A stretch of DNA of 64,000 nt from contig NC_089242.1 of the NCBI RefSeq assembly GCF_000512585.2, forward strand, positions 992,001-1,056,000. The letters are read 5' to 3'. Within the stretch, counting starts at the first letter, position 1; every line of letters begins with the position of its first letter. A program made the position numbers and the translations under genes. This stretch comes from Kwoniella bestiolae CBS 10118. Its lineage: Eukaryota > Basidiomycota > Tremellomycetes > Tremellales > Cryptococcaceae. The notes under the pieces are model-generated. The model was not told the DNA's origin, did not search any database, and saw nothing but the letters and a program-made list of their open reading frames with translations. This document shows, piece after piece, positions 34,009 through 45,841 of this stretch.

Positions 34009-34720
34009 GGGAAAGGGGTCACCAAACTAGTTTAATTCAACAGTATCCCATCATCTCATCATCCCCACCCTGTTTGCTCTCCCACTCTATTCACACCATA
34101 GCCACGCTCAGACATCGAGGAAGAACAATACATCGCTTCCTTCCTTCCTTCCTTCTCTTTCTTTTCTTCTCTTCACTACAATCGATCTAGATTCAACAGA
34201 GAGTGAAGAGGACTGAAAAGTGATAAAGAACAGTATCCTGGCTAGAAGATACTCTCCATCGTATAAACCACACGTGAGTAACAGTACATCATTTCCTTTG
34301 TCTCCTCTTTTCTTGTCTTCCTCCTTTATCACATTTCATCTGTCTTCCCATACATCCATCATCTCGTCTTCCTCCTCCTCCCTTCACTCTTTTCGCGATT
34401 TCACATTTCTATCGGAGCTTCATCGCCTCGTCGATTTGACTCGTACTGGTATCATCGGGCTCTATCATGACGATATCGCACCTTCGCGAAGATAGCCAAG
34501 AACCATCCGAAAGAAAGGATGTTGTATTCGAAGAAGGTGGAAGACGCATTTCTGGATCAGATCTTGACTCGGATCACAACATGATTGATCAGCGTGTAAC
34601 ATGGTCGTGTCTACCTGTTTCTCTCTTCTTGCCACTGATATCTTCTTTCTTGATATAATTGATTTACATATGTTGATTTGTTTGACGATCAATTCACTAA
34701 CGATACCTTGATCATCTGCT

Positions 34721-37700
34721 ATGCGACCACTCGTTAATCGACCGATAGTCCGCCCAAACATGCCTGACGCAAGGATGTCACATTCATCGCATCACCACCA
34801 CCATCATTCCCACTCCTCTCACGCCTACCCCTCCCATGGTCCTCCATCGGGCTACCCACCTTCTTCATCGCATTCCCCCTATCCCCAAACAGGACACCAC
34901 CACCATCATTCCTCAAGACACGTCTCCAACGGTCCTCCCCCGACTGCTTCGGTAGTTGTTGGTGGTCCACCTCATCCTCCTCCCATGACGATGGCTGGAC
35001 CTCCGCCCGAAGCAGTTGGACCACCGCCTGTAGTGGCTATGGCTAATGGTCATGGTCATCCTGCTGGTATACCGGGTCCGATCAGTCCTGCAGCCAGAGC
35101 AGCGAAGGAGAAGATGGATAATCTGTTGGCTCAGCTGGCTAATGCTAATGAGAACACCTGGATGTTGATTGGTAAGTTTGCCTTCATCCTCCCTTGTTGG
35201 GGTTCTACTGTGCAGTCACTGATTCTATGCATCTCCATAGGTGCTGTTGCGGAAGGGATGAATAACCCCGACAGAGCTTTGACGGCTTTCGAGAACGCGT
35301 TAAGACACAATCCTGCTTCAGTACTGGGTTTGAACGCAGTTGCCTCCATCGCAAGAAGTAGAGATAATTTCGATAAAGCCATAGAATACTTTCAGAGGAT
35401 TTTAAACATCAACCAGGAGAACGGAGAAGTCTGGGGATCGATGGGTAAGTTGAAGGGTACAAGATCCAGAGAACCTGAGCTTATGCAGGATTTGGCTATA
35501 TAGGTCACTGCTTGTTGATGAAAGACGATTTGCCCAAAGCATACACTGCCTACCAACAGGCTTTGTATCATCTGCCTAACCCTAAAGTGAGTTGCAGGTT
35601 GCTCATTCAGCAGATCAGTGACTGACACACTTCGTAGGAACCTAAATTATGGTACGGTATCGGTATCTTATACGACCGATATGGTTCGTTTGAACATGCT
35701 GAAGAAGCGTTCTCAAGTGTGCTGAAGATGGATCCAAGTGAGTTGATATATTGTGTATGAGTCCGAAGGCAGTATGCTGACCATATATACAGATTTCGAA
35801 AAAGCGAATGAAATCTATTTCCGATTAGGTATTATATACAAGCATCAACGCAAGTTCCAGAACTCCTTGGACGTGAGCTATGTTTAGATTTTCTTCAATG
35901 CGTACGAGCTAACATTCGTTGTATAGTGCTTCCGATACATCCTCAACAACCCACCTCGACCTCTCACCTCATGGGATATCTGGTTCCAGCTTGGTCATGT
36001 CTACGAGCAAGATAGAGACTACGAGGCTGCTCGAGATGCTTACATGCGGGTATTGAGCCATCAACCCGATCATGCTAAAGTTTTGCAACAACTTGGATGG
36101 CTTCACCACCAACCTGGAGCTCCTTTCGCCGATCAGGATAAGGCTGTTCAATTCCTCACCAAGAGTCTTGAGACTGGTAAGTACTGGCAAATTCGGTCCA
36201 CAGAAATCTCATGCTAATTCTTGTGCTTAGATGGCACCGATGCCCAGAGTTGGTATCTCCTTGGTCGAGCGTTCATGGCTGGTCAACGATACAACAAGGC
36301 ATACGAAGCTTATCAGCAGGCTGTTTACCGAGATGGTCGAAACCCTACTTTCTGGTGCTCTATCGGTGTTCTGTACTATCAGATAAATCAATATCGAGAT
36401 GCCCTCGACGCTTACTCTCGAGCTATCCGACTGAACCCTTACATCAGCGAAGTATGGTATAATTTGGGAAGTCTCTACGAATCCTGCAACAACCAAATAA
36501 CCGATGCTATCGACGCTTACTCCCGAGCTGCTGAGCTTGATCCCTCCAACACCACCATCAAGCAGCGACTCAGCATCCTTCAGACTCACGGCAATGCTCC
36601 TCTTCCCCCTGCTCCTGGTCCAGTCGATGTCCACCCATCTCAATACAGTGCTACACCGACCGGTCAACATCCTCCTGGCACTTCGCCCGGCGAATCACCT
36701 CACGGCCACCCTGGACAGCTTCCACCGGGTGAAATGCCTGCTGCTGGACGAGACTTACCTCCTCCACCTCCTGGCAGCGAATTCGGTCGACCACAGTCAC
36801 CTGGTCCATTCCGAGGCGGACCAGTCCCTCCACCTCTCGCTCTTGTTGACGAAAGTCGAGGATCAATGTCAAGACATGCACCATTAGCACCCATGGAAAC
36901 GGAACGACCCGATGGGCCAAGGGAAAGAGGTGAACCTCCTCGTGGTGGACCTCAATTTAACGGTGGAGGTAGATACGACATGGCTGGTCGACACATCGAG
37001 ACTCCCCCTTCTCCTGGTCGACGAGATCCCTTCGGTAATGGTCCGCCCAATCATGCAGGCTATCCTCCTAATTTCGCCCGAGACCGAGAGCGAGAGGAAT
37101 GGGAGAGAAGCAGGGACAGATCAAGATTACCTCCCGGTGGTCCAATCGATGTTAGAGGACCTTCACCCAGAATGCAAGATCGAGCACCTCATCCCCACAT
37201 CGATCCTCGAAGACAACCATCCCCAAGGATCCCACCAGATTTCAGAGGTAATGACTATGCTCGTGAATCGCCTTACCCACCTGGATATCCATATGAACAC
37301 CGAGGATCATACCCATCAGGATCCGATCCTCGATATGACCCCAAGCGAGAAGCAGAGGAAGTTCGACGTCGGGATGAGGGAAGAAGATTCGAAGAGCGAG
37401 AAAGAGAGATCAACGGTTCGATCAGACATGGATCGGTCACTCGGGATCTACGAGCAGAAGAAATCAGAGTACCCAGTCCTGCTCCTTCAACTGGTAGTAA
37501 AGCTGGATCTAAGCGAAGACATGGGGACGAAAAGACTGGCAGTGCCAAACGATCTAAAGATGATAAACCTCCTAGCAAGAGGGGTAGCGGAGATAGCGCA
37601 AAGAAGGATAAGTCTAAAGGTGGGCTTAAGGCGAATTTGGATGAGGATACGAGAGGTGTTTCACCTAGACCTACGAATGCTAGTAGTCCTTCTGCGTCTG

Positions 37701-38646
37701 TTAGGAGTACACCCCAACAGACTCCTCAGAAGCCTGTTCCATCCAGGACAGTTGATGAAGGTGAGCCCCGCCGCTTTCCAGTTCGCACTAAAAGCCCACG
37801 ATGAGGGATATAAGATTGTGGTTACTGATGTTTCGACTTCTGATAGACTACGATGAAGGTGCTGCCGATGCTTTGATGACCCTACATGGAGATCGACCAC
37901 CCGCAAGTACAGATAGTACTGGTCGAAATGGATCACCAACCTCCCAAACAGGACGGCCCAGTCCAGCAGCGCCTTCTACATTAGGTTCAAAACGACTCGA
38001 TCCTCCTTCACCCACTTCATCCCCCGCCACCATCTCTAAGAAGCCCAAAGGCGATAAATCCATCTCACCGCCTGCCCCAGCATCAAGTAGACGAACCATC
38101 ATCGAAGTGTTAAATACACCTTCTATCGGCTCGCCCTTACCTCGATCTACACCTGCAGAGGAGAAGGAGAAGATGAATCTCAACGTGGAACCTAAGAAGG
38201 CCGTAGAGGAGGAATCCGAAGCCGAACCCAAGAACGAACCCTCTCCTGCAAAAGAGGTGGAAAAGTCCACTGAAGTCTTGAGTGCCGGCCCGTCCGAAAC
38301 CGTCGTTGAGGAGGAACCTGAAAAGGAGAATGGAGAGATCGAAGTAGATGAGAAAGAGACGGAGAGCTCGAGACCACCCACCCCACCTTTACCTTCGCCT
38401 CTTTCCAGGGCTAAGGAGATCATGGAGGAGGGAGGGAAGAACGAGAATGGGGAAAACGTCGATGCGGACGTGGTGATGGAGGAGCCTGCACCTGCACCTG
38501 GACCTCTGATTGTTGATGAGAATGGAGTGACTAGGGGTGAGATGGACAAGGATGGTGAGACTCAGGAGAAAGAGGAGGGTGAATTGGGGGAATCGGCTTT
38601 ATCATCGGAGGACAAGGTGAAGGAAAAGAATGGAGAAGAAGAATAA
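34721..38646 (+). CDS. SSN6: General transcriptional corepressor Ssn6/Cyc8
   Basis: TPR scaffold that with Tup1 represses many gene sets. Exons 34721-35171, 35241-35444, 35504-35586, 35638-35737, 35793-35872, 35927-36176, 36231-37760 and 37847-38646 encode 1165 residues. A His/Ser/Pro-rich N-terminus (SHHHHHHSHSSH) is followed by about ten TPRs from residue ~145 to ~500, including 'MNNPDRALTAFENALRHNP', 'LGHVYEQDRDYEAARDAY' and 'YYQINQYRDALDAYSRAI'. A long disordered Pro/Arg-rich part then leads to a block beginning DYDEGAADALMTLHGDRPP and a very acidic C-terminus. An internal Met (MPDARMSH, 34760) is an alternative start. The upstream region is unusually long. Confidence 0.93.
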
Positions 38647-38950
38647 GGTATATATGTAAATGTAGATAGATAGGAAATTATCATTTATATCATTTATATC
38701 TAGTATCAATAAAGAGATTAGATGGAAGTGTTTCAGTTTCAGTTTCGGGATATATGGGTGTACTATACAGTATATAAGCAAATAGGATACAAAAGATGAA
38801 TATGAGTATGATAGAGCGATAGTTTGCACCAGGTATTCTACCTTGAGACATGTGTAGTGAAGATGCTATCTGTTGGCCTTATGTAGTATCACACTGTCGG
38901 ACTAGTCTCCTAGAGGGAGATCCGAAATATATATACACATACAAGTGAAA
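38647..38950. other. Convergent 3' region SSN6/COQ9
   Basis: 304 bp, A/T-rich after the SSN6 stop with several ATATAT stretches; no gene. Confidence 0.5.
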
Positions 38951-40114
38951 CTACATATACCTACTCCTTGCTATACCCCCAATGGACCTAGCCACGAAAT
39001 CGACAAAACCAGCCGTATCGCCAAGGTTCGATTCGGTATTTTCCAAGCTTGATATTATGGAGTGATATCGATTCAAGTTGCCTTCAAGGGATTTGAGGGC
39101 TTGGGGTAAGTGGGTGTTTATAGGTGAGGAAGAGTTGGGTTGGAGGAGGGGGGATTCTGCTCGTTTGGGAATTTTATTAGCATTCCATTGGGAAGACTTG
39201 GGAGAATTGATAAGATGGGGGATGGGTGATGGGATGGATGGAAGGAAGACTTACCTGATGAGAGGTAGACTAGAGAAAGACCTATTCGTTTGGTATACCA
39301 TTCGGGCTATGGCATTGTTACATGATTAACACAGACTGTGTCCAATATAAAGAGTTACGAACTCACCCCAGGACCAGTAGGTTCATTCCAATATCCCCTC
39401 CTTACCGCTCCGGGCTTCTTCCCCCTCGTCTCGGACAGGTACAGCGCCTCGTCGGCTATTCGCCATGCGTAGCCCATCGGACCGAGGGGGTCGATAGATA
39501 GGAGGGGCAGCCTGTGGCCAGTCATATTTGATATCTGGTCCAGGATCGAGGATGCACTTTGGTTAGATGTTGGAGCAGGGTGGAGTGGGGACGAGGGAGG
39601 TATGTAGGATGGGGGGAGCTTGATAGATGAGAGGAGGGCGCGGAGGATGGGGAGGGATGGAAGGGGGATGGAGGGTGTTGAAGAGGGGGTGGAGAGGTTC
39701 GCGTAGGCCTGTTGTATCGTTTGTTAATATTTTCTGATGAAGAGAGTATGGAAGTAATGTTTTGGATCGGAGATTGTGACATCGTGGAGAGAGACATAAT
39801 CAGAGACTCGCCTCAACAAGATGTTCCCCCACCCTCGCGCTATACTCTATCCTCCTCCTCAACACCTCCCCCAAATTCTCTTTTTTACCCTCCCCTGGAC
39901 CGCTCATAGCTTTCAATCCCTCTTCTTCCCATCTCTCCACTAATGCTTTAGACGCCCCTACAGATCCCGGTCCGAATAATGTATCAACTACTGACTCGGG
40001 GTTGGGCAGTTCTGGTTTGATCGTGCGTAGGGCTTGGATGAGGGTTGGGCGAGTGAAGGAGTGGGTAGGGAGGAGGGGGAGAGAGGAGGTGAGGATCTGT
40101 GAGCGGAGTGCCAT
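38951..40114 (-). CDS. COQ9: Ubiquinone biosynthesis protein Coq9
   Basis: Lipid-binding member of the mitochondrial CoQ synthome that presents intermediates to Coq7. Exons 39812-40114, 39367-39708, 39255-39306 and 38951-39156 give 300 residues. The ATG at 40114 begins an amphipathic presequence (MALRSQILTSSLPLLPTHSF); the upstream in-frame start at 40177 is TTG and was not used. Family marks are 'VDTLFGPGSVGASKALVERW', 'LRRRIEYSARVGEHLVEAYA', 'LGPMGYAWRIADEALYLSE', 'WNEPTGPG' and WYTKR. The first intron (39709-39811) appears to use a GC donor after HLVE. The C-terminal exon is poorly conserved and its end is the least certain part. Divergent from MSD1. Confidence 0.87.
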
Positions 40115-40448
40115 GTTGCTGTTTGCTGTTAGTTGGGTACGGTGAGGATTCTTTGATAAAATTGATTGTAGTGCCAAGTGTAGCGCGATCTTCCTAGTCG
40201 GGATGATTCCCTGCTGAGATTGGATTGAGAGCTCCTTTTCTTTGAGTGAAAGATGAAAGATGAGAGTAGAGATGGATGGTTGAGGAAGAGGAATAGATCG
40301 GAAGACGATATGATTTCGCTCGGACCAGTCGAGTTAACCGAGAAAAAGTTGGGAAATCACTTTCACTCGAAGATTTCGAATTATTTGTTTTTGTTTATCT
40401 ATCTATCTTTGCTATCTCCTCAAGCTAAAAGAAGGTCACCTCTACCAG
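40115..40448. promoter_or_regulatory. Divergent COQ9/MSD1 intergenic region
   Basis: 334 bp between the starts of two nuclear genes for mitochondrial proteins. No clear TATA box. Confidence 0.5.
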
Positions 40449-43400
40449 ATGTCGTTGATACGCTCAAGGGCAATACGAAATCTACGAGCATGTCCGAAAT
40501 GCTCAGTATCGCCTCGAGTGATCCCAACGGTAGGATCAAGGATAATCAGTCGAGCGAATTCAACAGTCACTCCGAGGGATATTAAGCCTTATGTACCTAA
40601 ACCTGGCCCAAAGGCTCATCATGGTATGTCAAGACTTGTTCGCAGAGATCACCCATCCTGCATCCTGCAACAGACCAAGACAAGCCCTCATGCTTATCAT
40701 TATCTTATACTAATCAGGGCCACGAGCAAGGACTACTCACGACATACAAGATCTCTCGCCCGCTCTGGAAGGTCAAAAGGTCGTCATTGCAGGATGGTTA
40801 TTCTCTCAGAGGTGAGCATTGCCTCTTTTGCACCTCTCGATCTGGAATCACACCGATTTGTTCAGCAAAGTTATACTCGACACGCTAATTTCAATTCTAT
40901 GTGTACCGCAGACGAGCATCAGAGAACCTCCATTTCTTCACTCTCCGCTCATCTTCTTCCTCCGTCCAGCTCGTCTCTCGAGAGAAGGATAGCTCACAGG
41001 ACCTGATGAATTGGCCTTTGGAGAGTGTGGTGTTAGCTGAAGGTGTTGTGAAGGGGAGGAAGCAGAAGGCTAAAGGTGCAAGCTCGGTAAGTAAGGTCTC
41101 GTTATTGACGTATTTACTCCAAGATATCAAGATGAACATCGCCTAAAACCAATGCAAGGACTCTGCTAAACGTATTATGCCATTTTCTTATAGCCAGTTG
41201 ACGAAGTGGAGATTGATTTATCGAAGATTACTTTGCTTAACCCCGCCGATGCTCAATTACCTTTCTATCCCAACAGGCCAGAGGTCGTGAGTGTCATGAC
41301 CCTCATAGCTTGTCTCAGCCTCTCGGTGAGAGCGCAAATAATCAAGCTGACATTTTCGATTTGCAAAGGCCAATGAAGATCTCCGAAATCAACATCGTTA
41401 CTTGGATCTCCGCCGAGCCGAGCTCGCGGACAACCTCAAAACGAGGAGTAAGGTCGCTCATATAGTGAGGAACTATCTGTATGATAATGGTAAGCCGAGC
41501 ATTCATTACAAAACTCCCCTTTCAACTGGGGCCTCACTAATACATCCTTTATCACTAGGCTTCACCGAAGTGGAAACGCCCGTCCTCCTAAATTCCTCAC
41601 CAGAAGGAGCCCGAGAATTCCTCGTCCCCACTCGAACCCCCTCCCCAGACGGTTCACCCCGATTCTACGCCCTCCCCCAGTCGCCCCAACAGCCCAAACA
41701 ACTCTTAATCTCTTCAGGGGCCATACCGAGGTACTACCAGATTGCCAAATGCTTCAGAGACGAGGATGGTCGGAAAGATCGTCAACCAGAATTCACCCAG
41801 ATAGATCTCGAGATGGCCTTTGTAGATGGGTCTGCGCCCAATGCTGCCGCTGCCAAGGATGGGTCGGCGGGTATGAGGTCGACTTGGGCGATTGGCGGAT
41901 CTCAGATCAGAGAGATCATTGAGGGGTTGGTTAAGAAGATTTGGAAGGATGTTAAAGGGGTGGAACTGGAGGGGTGGTTTAGGGTCATGCCTTATGATGT
42001 TGCTATGGATGTTGTGAGTTGTCCATCATCTCGACTGGGTTGAGGTCGGTAGGGGCGAAGGTTGTATAAGGCTGAAAGCTGATCGACGGATGTTGATAGT
42101 ACGGGTCGGATAAGCCTGATACGAGGTTTGAGATGTATGTGAGTGCTCTCTCCCAAATTCATTATGCTACTGTTACTTTACGACTGATATCCCACAAATA
42201 GACTCTACCTATAGGTTACTATCCTACTCTTTCAGACGCTTCCCTCGACAAAATCCTGCTCGACCAATCACCATCCACAGTGGAATTCATGATTGTTCCA
42301 GCTCACCAGGCAGAAGGGCTGGACATCCCATCTTTGGCGAGGAGCAGCCAGTCTGTACGTTGACCCTTCTTCCTCATACCTGAAGGGATGAATAGCTGAT
42401 GGCTGATATACTCTTGACTTGTGCAGATCGATTACATCAAAATCACCGATCAAAATATATACACATGGCAGAACGAATCTGTTTTGACTGCCCCGATAGG
42501 CTTGGAACAGGATAAGAGTCTTCCAGCAGGTGTCAAGCCTGGAGATGTCGTTTGGGTATCTAGGAGGAAGAAGATCGCCGAGGTGAGCTTGTCCTTTGAA
42601 CAATTTGACCAGACATAGCTTACGGATGATTGGGTATAGGGCGGTTGGACACATCTTGGGAGACTTAGGGTTCAGATTTCTGAGATACTGGCTTCGAAGG
42701 GTACGCTCACATTCACGACAATCTAACTCAGCTGTTCCGGTAATGGATCCGAACTTAGCTGATGCATATATCGCCATCGCCCATAGGTCTCATGACCCTC
42801 ACCACCCAACCTCATTTCCTCTGGATCACCCAATTCCCCCTCTTCACCCTAGCCGACGAGGACAAAGCGCAACTCTCTAAAGGACGATACGCGTCCACCC
42901 ACCATCCCTTCACTTCACCAATGTGGGAAGACCTGGAAGATCTCAAGAAAGGTAAAGTGGATGGAGTGAGAGGTCAGCATTATGATCTCGTGTTAAATGG
43001 TCAGGAGATTGGGGGTGGGAGTGTTAGGATACATGATGCGGAGTTGCAGGAGTGGGTTATGAGGGAGGTGCTGCAGGTGAGTAGAGCGAGATCATAGGGC
43101 GGTCTTGCCTGCAAATCTCCGAATCTCGCTTGTGCTAAGGTTGCTTCCTCTCACCTTCACTCGCTCAATGGTATAATGTGTAACGCTGACTTGGTTGAAT
43201 CCCTGCGCACGCAGCTCGACGACGAGGAATTCGGAAGATTCGATCACCTGCTCAAAGCCTTACGGTGCGGTGCGCCCCCTCATGGAGGTATCGCCTTAGG
43301 TGCGTCTCGATTCCTTTTCCTTCCTTTAGTTGAATTTGATACTATGTGACTGGGCTGACCTTACTTCCCCTTCCATCCATAGGCTTCGACAGGCTAGTCT

Positions 43401-43723
43401 CGATACTATGCGAGACCAAATCCATCCGAGAGGTCATCGCATTCCCTAAATCCGGCTCATCAGGTATCGACCCAGTGTTTAAATCGCCTTCGGTGTCTTC
43501 TGATGAGGTTTTGAGGGAGTATGGTTTGAGCAGTTTGAAGGGTTTGAGAAAAGGAGTTACGGAAGAAGTGAGACAGGAGGAAGAGGTGGAGGAAGTAGAG
43601 AAAGAAAAGGATGTGATTAAAGAGAAGATTGTAGATGGGGATCGGGAGGTTAGGAAGACTGAGAAGGTGTTGAGGGAGGAGGAAGTGAGGGTTGATGATG
43701 AGAAGGTTGTGGAGGGGAGGTAG
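40449..43723 (+). CDS. MSD1: Mitochondrial aspartyl-tRNA synthetase (bacterial type)
   Basis: Class II synthetase that charges mitochondrial tRNA-Asp. Thirteen exons (40449-40623, 40718-40811, 40912-41086, 41194-41286, 41369-41489, 41559-42013, 42100-42138, 42202-42354, 42427-42582, 42640-42700, 42787-43076, 43215-43299, 43383-43723) encode 745 residues. A basic presequence (MSLIRSRAIRNLRAC) precedes the anticodon-binding OB fold, then class II motif 1 (GFTEVETPVLLNSSPEGARE), motif 2 (YYQIAKCFRDEDGRKDRQPEF) and motif 3 (GGIALGFDRLVSILC). The GAD-like insert marks the bacterial/mitochondrial type. After the conserved end (IREVIAFPKS) there is an extra tail of about 85 residues, mostly Glu/Lys/Val and likely helical. 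Confidence 0.93.
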
Positions 43724-43975
43724 GACTGGTTGTTTTGGGTGCAGTTTTACAATATAGATATATAGAGTGATTGATGAGTTGGCAGTGAGAGTACTTGCGA
43801 CGGACATATCGATGCACCACAGCTACTGCTCAGCTCTCTTCGCTTCGAGTAGCACACTTCACCTCACAGACGTAGATTATTTTGTGGGGGAGTCATCCCT
43901 GGCAATTGACAGTTGATCGAGCGGAGATCATCATTTTGATACAGTCATCATATCATCCAACACGATGTGAGATCT

Positions 43976-45324
43976 CTACTCCAGATTCCCAAATGCAGGC
44001 GGATCTTTCCTCCTACTCTTATTCCGCTTCCTCTTCTTCTTCTCCCCTCCTCCCTTGGTACCAGCACTCTTCTTCGTCTGCTGACCACCACTCGTATTCT
44101 CGCCCAACTCAGCCGCTAAGGTACTAAAAGTCTTCTCCCAGTCCGTCTCCTTTATCCACTCATGAGCCCAGCCCGACCCTCCTCCATTCCCTTGACCGGG
44201 TTTCAACTTCTTGCCCGCCCTATCGCCCGATCTGTTGAGGAAGTTTGATCCTAGTAGATCGATCTGTAATCTTGGACATACCCTCAGGAATCCCTCTATA
44301 TCAATCTGATTGTTTTCACCCTCATCTCCTACCGAGCTACCTCCTTCATTAGGTGTAGGATGTGTGGAAAGGGGAAGTGAATACGCAGGAACATGTATCC
44401 TGAATAGACACCCATCCTTGGGAATGACCTTGACTTTATTCTGTACAGTGACTATACGGAATGTCGAGGCTGTTTCTTCTATTATTATACCACTTTGCCC
44501 TACCAGGGAGGGATTCCTGGAAGAGACGATGTGGATTTGGAGTCCTGTGAAATCTGCTTTGGATAGTTTGGATAGGATCACATCGGGGTTTGATGTTGGT
44601 GTTGTAGGGACAGGTGTGTGAGAGGCGAGAGGGGGTAGGGAGAGAAGCTGGAGAAGGTAGGTTGTGTGTAGGTGATTGAGCGGTATGAGGGAGGTATATC
44701 TATCAAGCGAAAGAGTTAGAAGTCAGTCTTGGTTACTTCATAGACATAGACAGTACTTATGTCGCTAGAATCATGAGAGTTGAGACCAACGAGATATTCA
44801 TTCCCCTGCTCATAACTCCACCCAGCCTCCTCCTAATTTTCCTCATCCCACTTAATCCCAGCTCCCTCATCCCATTCTCCCTCTGCTGCTGCTCATTCCT
44901 GACTTTCTCCAATTCACTGGGATACCCCCTATTCCGCTTTTTACCTTGTACCAACGGGGATATACTATTACTTGATATCTGCACTGCTGAAGAGGTGGAG
45001 GTGGGATCAGAAGTTTGGAGGGTTTTGCCTGATATTCTTGAGGAGTATGTTATAGGATCTAGGGATAGGAGAGAGGGGAGGTTGGGAGTTTCGGTTGATG
45101 GGAGTAGGGGGATGATGGGTTTCTAAACACCCATTTCCTTATGATGTTAGCTTATGGTCATCTTCACAGGATAGTTTGAGCTGGCTTACCTTGACTTGGG
45201 TTGATATTGTACGATAAGCGTCGATCGGCTGAATTGAGCCAGAAGCGGACCCAGAGCCAGAAGGAGCAGGAGAAGATATCCTGCTTGAGCTGGCTGATGC
45301 TGATATCGAGGATACAGCAGGCAT
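43976..45324 (-). CDS. POP4: RNase P/MRP subunit Pop4 (Rpp29)
   Basis: Protein subunit shared by nuclear RNase P and RNase MRP, acting in tRNA 5' and rRNA maturation. Exons 45190-45324, 44791-45122 and 43976-44699 give 396 residues. The Rpp29 fold is in exon 3: 'YTSLIPLNHLHTTYLLQLL', 'ADFTGLQIHIVSSRNPSL', 'VGQSGIIIEETASTFRIV' and 'NKVKVIPKDGCLFRIHVP'. The N-terminal half is a Ser/Pro-rich extension and a basic segment (RELGLSGMRKIRRRLGG), and the C-terminus is Lys-rich (KKKRKRNKSRRK), a likely nuclear signal. The exon 2 donor (GTTGGT at 44790) is weak but is the only phase-2 site found that keeps frame; other splice forms are possible. Confidence 0.85.
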
Positions 45325-45841
45325 CTTGGTTGATCGTTCGCTGGCAAGCTCTCTCAGACGATGTTGGTAGCTGTATATTATTCGGTATAGCTGTATGTGA
45401 ATTGTTAGTGCGAGTACAGAGAGATGAACAGATTGAAAGATGCAACGAACAACAGCAAATTGAGCTCGGACCTGTTTCATTCGATTTTTACTTGAAAATA
45501 GGTCTGTGCGGGGCCACAAAACACGACAATGACAATGACAATGCAATATAACCATGCGGGAAAAATCCATTTGACACTGTACCATCAACCGTGATTTATG
45601 GATCATTCTCCTCTCTCTCTGCCATAGGTGAAAAGCATATCATCCTTACATACCCAATGACAACAAGTAAGCTGGTCACGATATCCTGAGCTCGGTAGAA
45701 AGGGTTATACGTCAGTAACGAAAAGAAACGAACGACACCCAGACTGGAATTAGAACAACGCGTTACCATCCTTTACTTGCATCAATTATCGACCATCAAC
45801 CATCGATTCATCAATCCCACTTTCTTACTACACCATAAACC
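45325..45841. promoter_or_regulatory. Divergent POP4/BUD6 intergenic region
   Basis: 517 bp between divergent starts. One ACGCGT at about 45758; no gene. Confidence 0.45.

Larger units (their letters stand above)
31935..34720. promoter_or_regulatory. Long upstream region of SSN6
   Basis: 2786 bp without a supported gene between the shortened Nudix gene and SSN6. It contains three CCACTAA units (32947-32967), an ATC-repeat run (33051-33068), many CATCATC and C/T-rich stretches, a TATA box (34002-34008), and then a leader of about 690 nt with several ATGs and a possible leader-intron donor GTGAGT near 34273. It probably holds extended control sequence and a long 5' UTR for SSN6. Confidence 0.5.

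Noticed and set aside
33000..34720. Direct-repeat-rich CATCATC region considered as a CRISPR-like or mobile element
   Set aside because: The repeats are simple microsatellite sequence without regular spacers, terminal inverted repeats or coding content.
36912..37856. 314-codon plus-strand frame overlapping SSN6
   Set aside because: Alternative frame of the repetitive Pro/Arg-rich SSN6 exon 7; the SSN6 frame is continuous and phase-matched to its neighbours.
37848..38549. 233-codon open frame on the minus strand inside SSN6
   Set aside because: It is the antisense shadow of the acidic/Ser-rich SSN6 C-terminus; composition mirrors that of the sense frame and no family is recognised.
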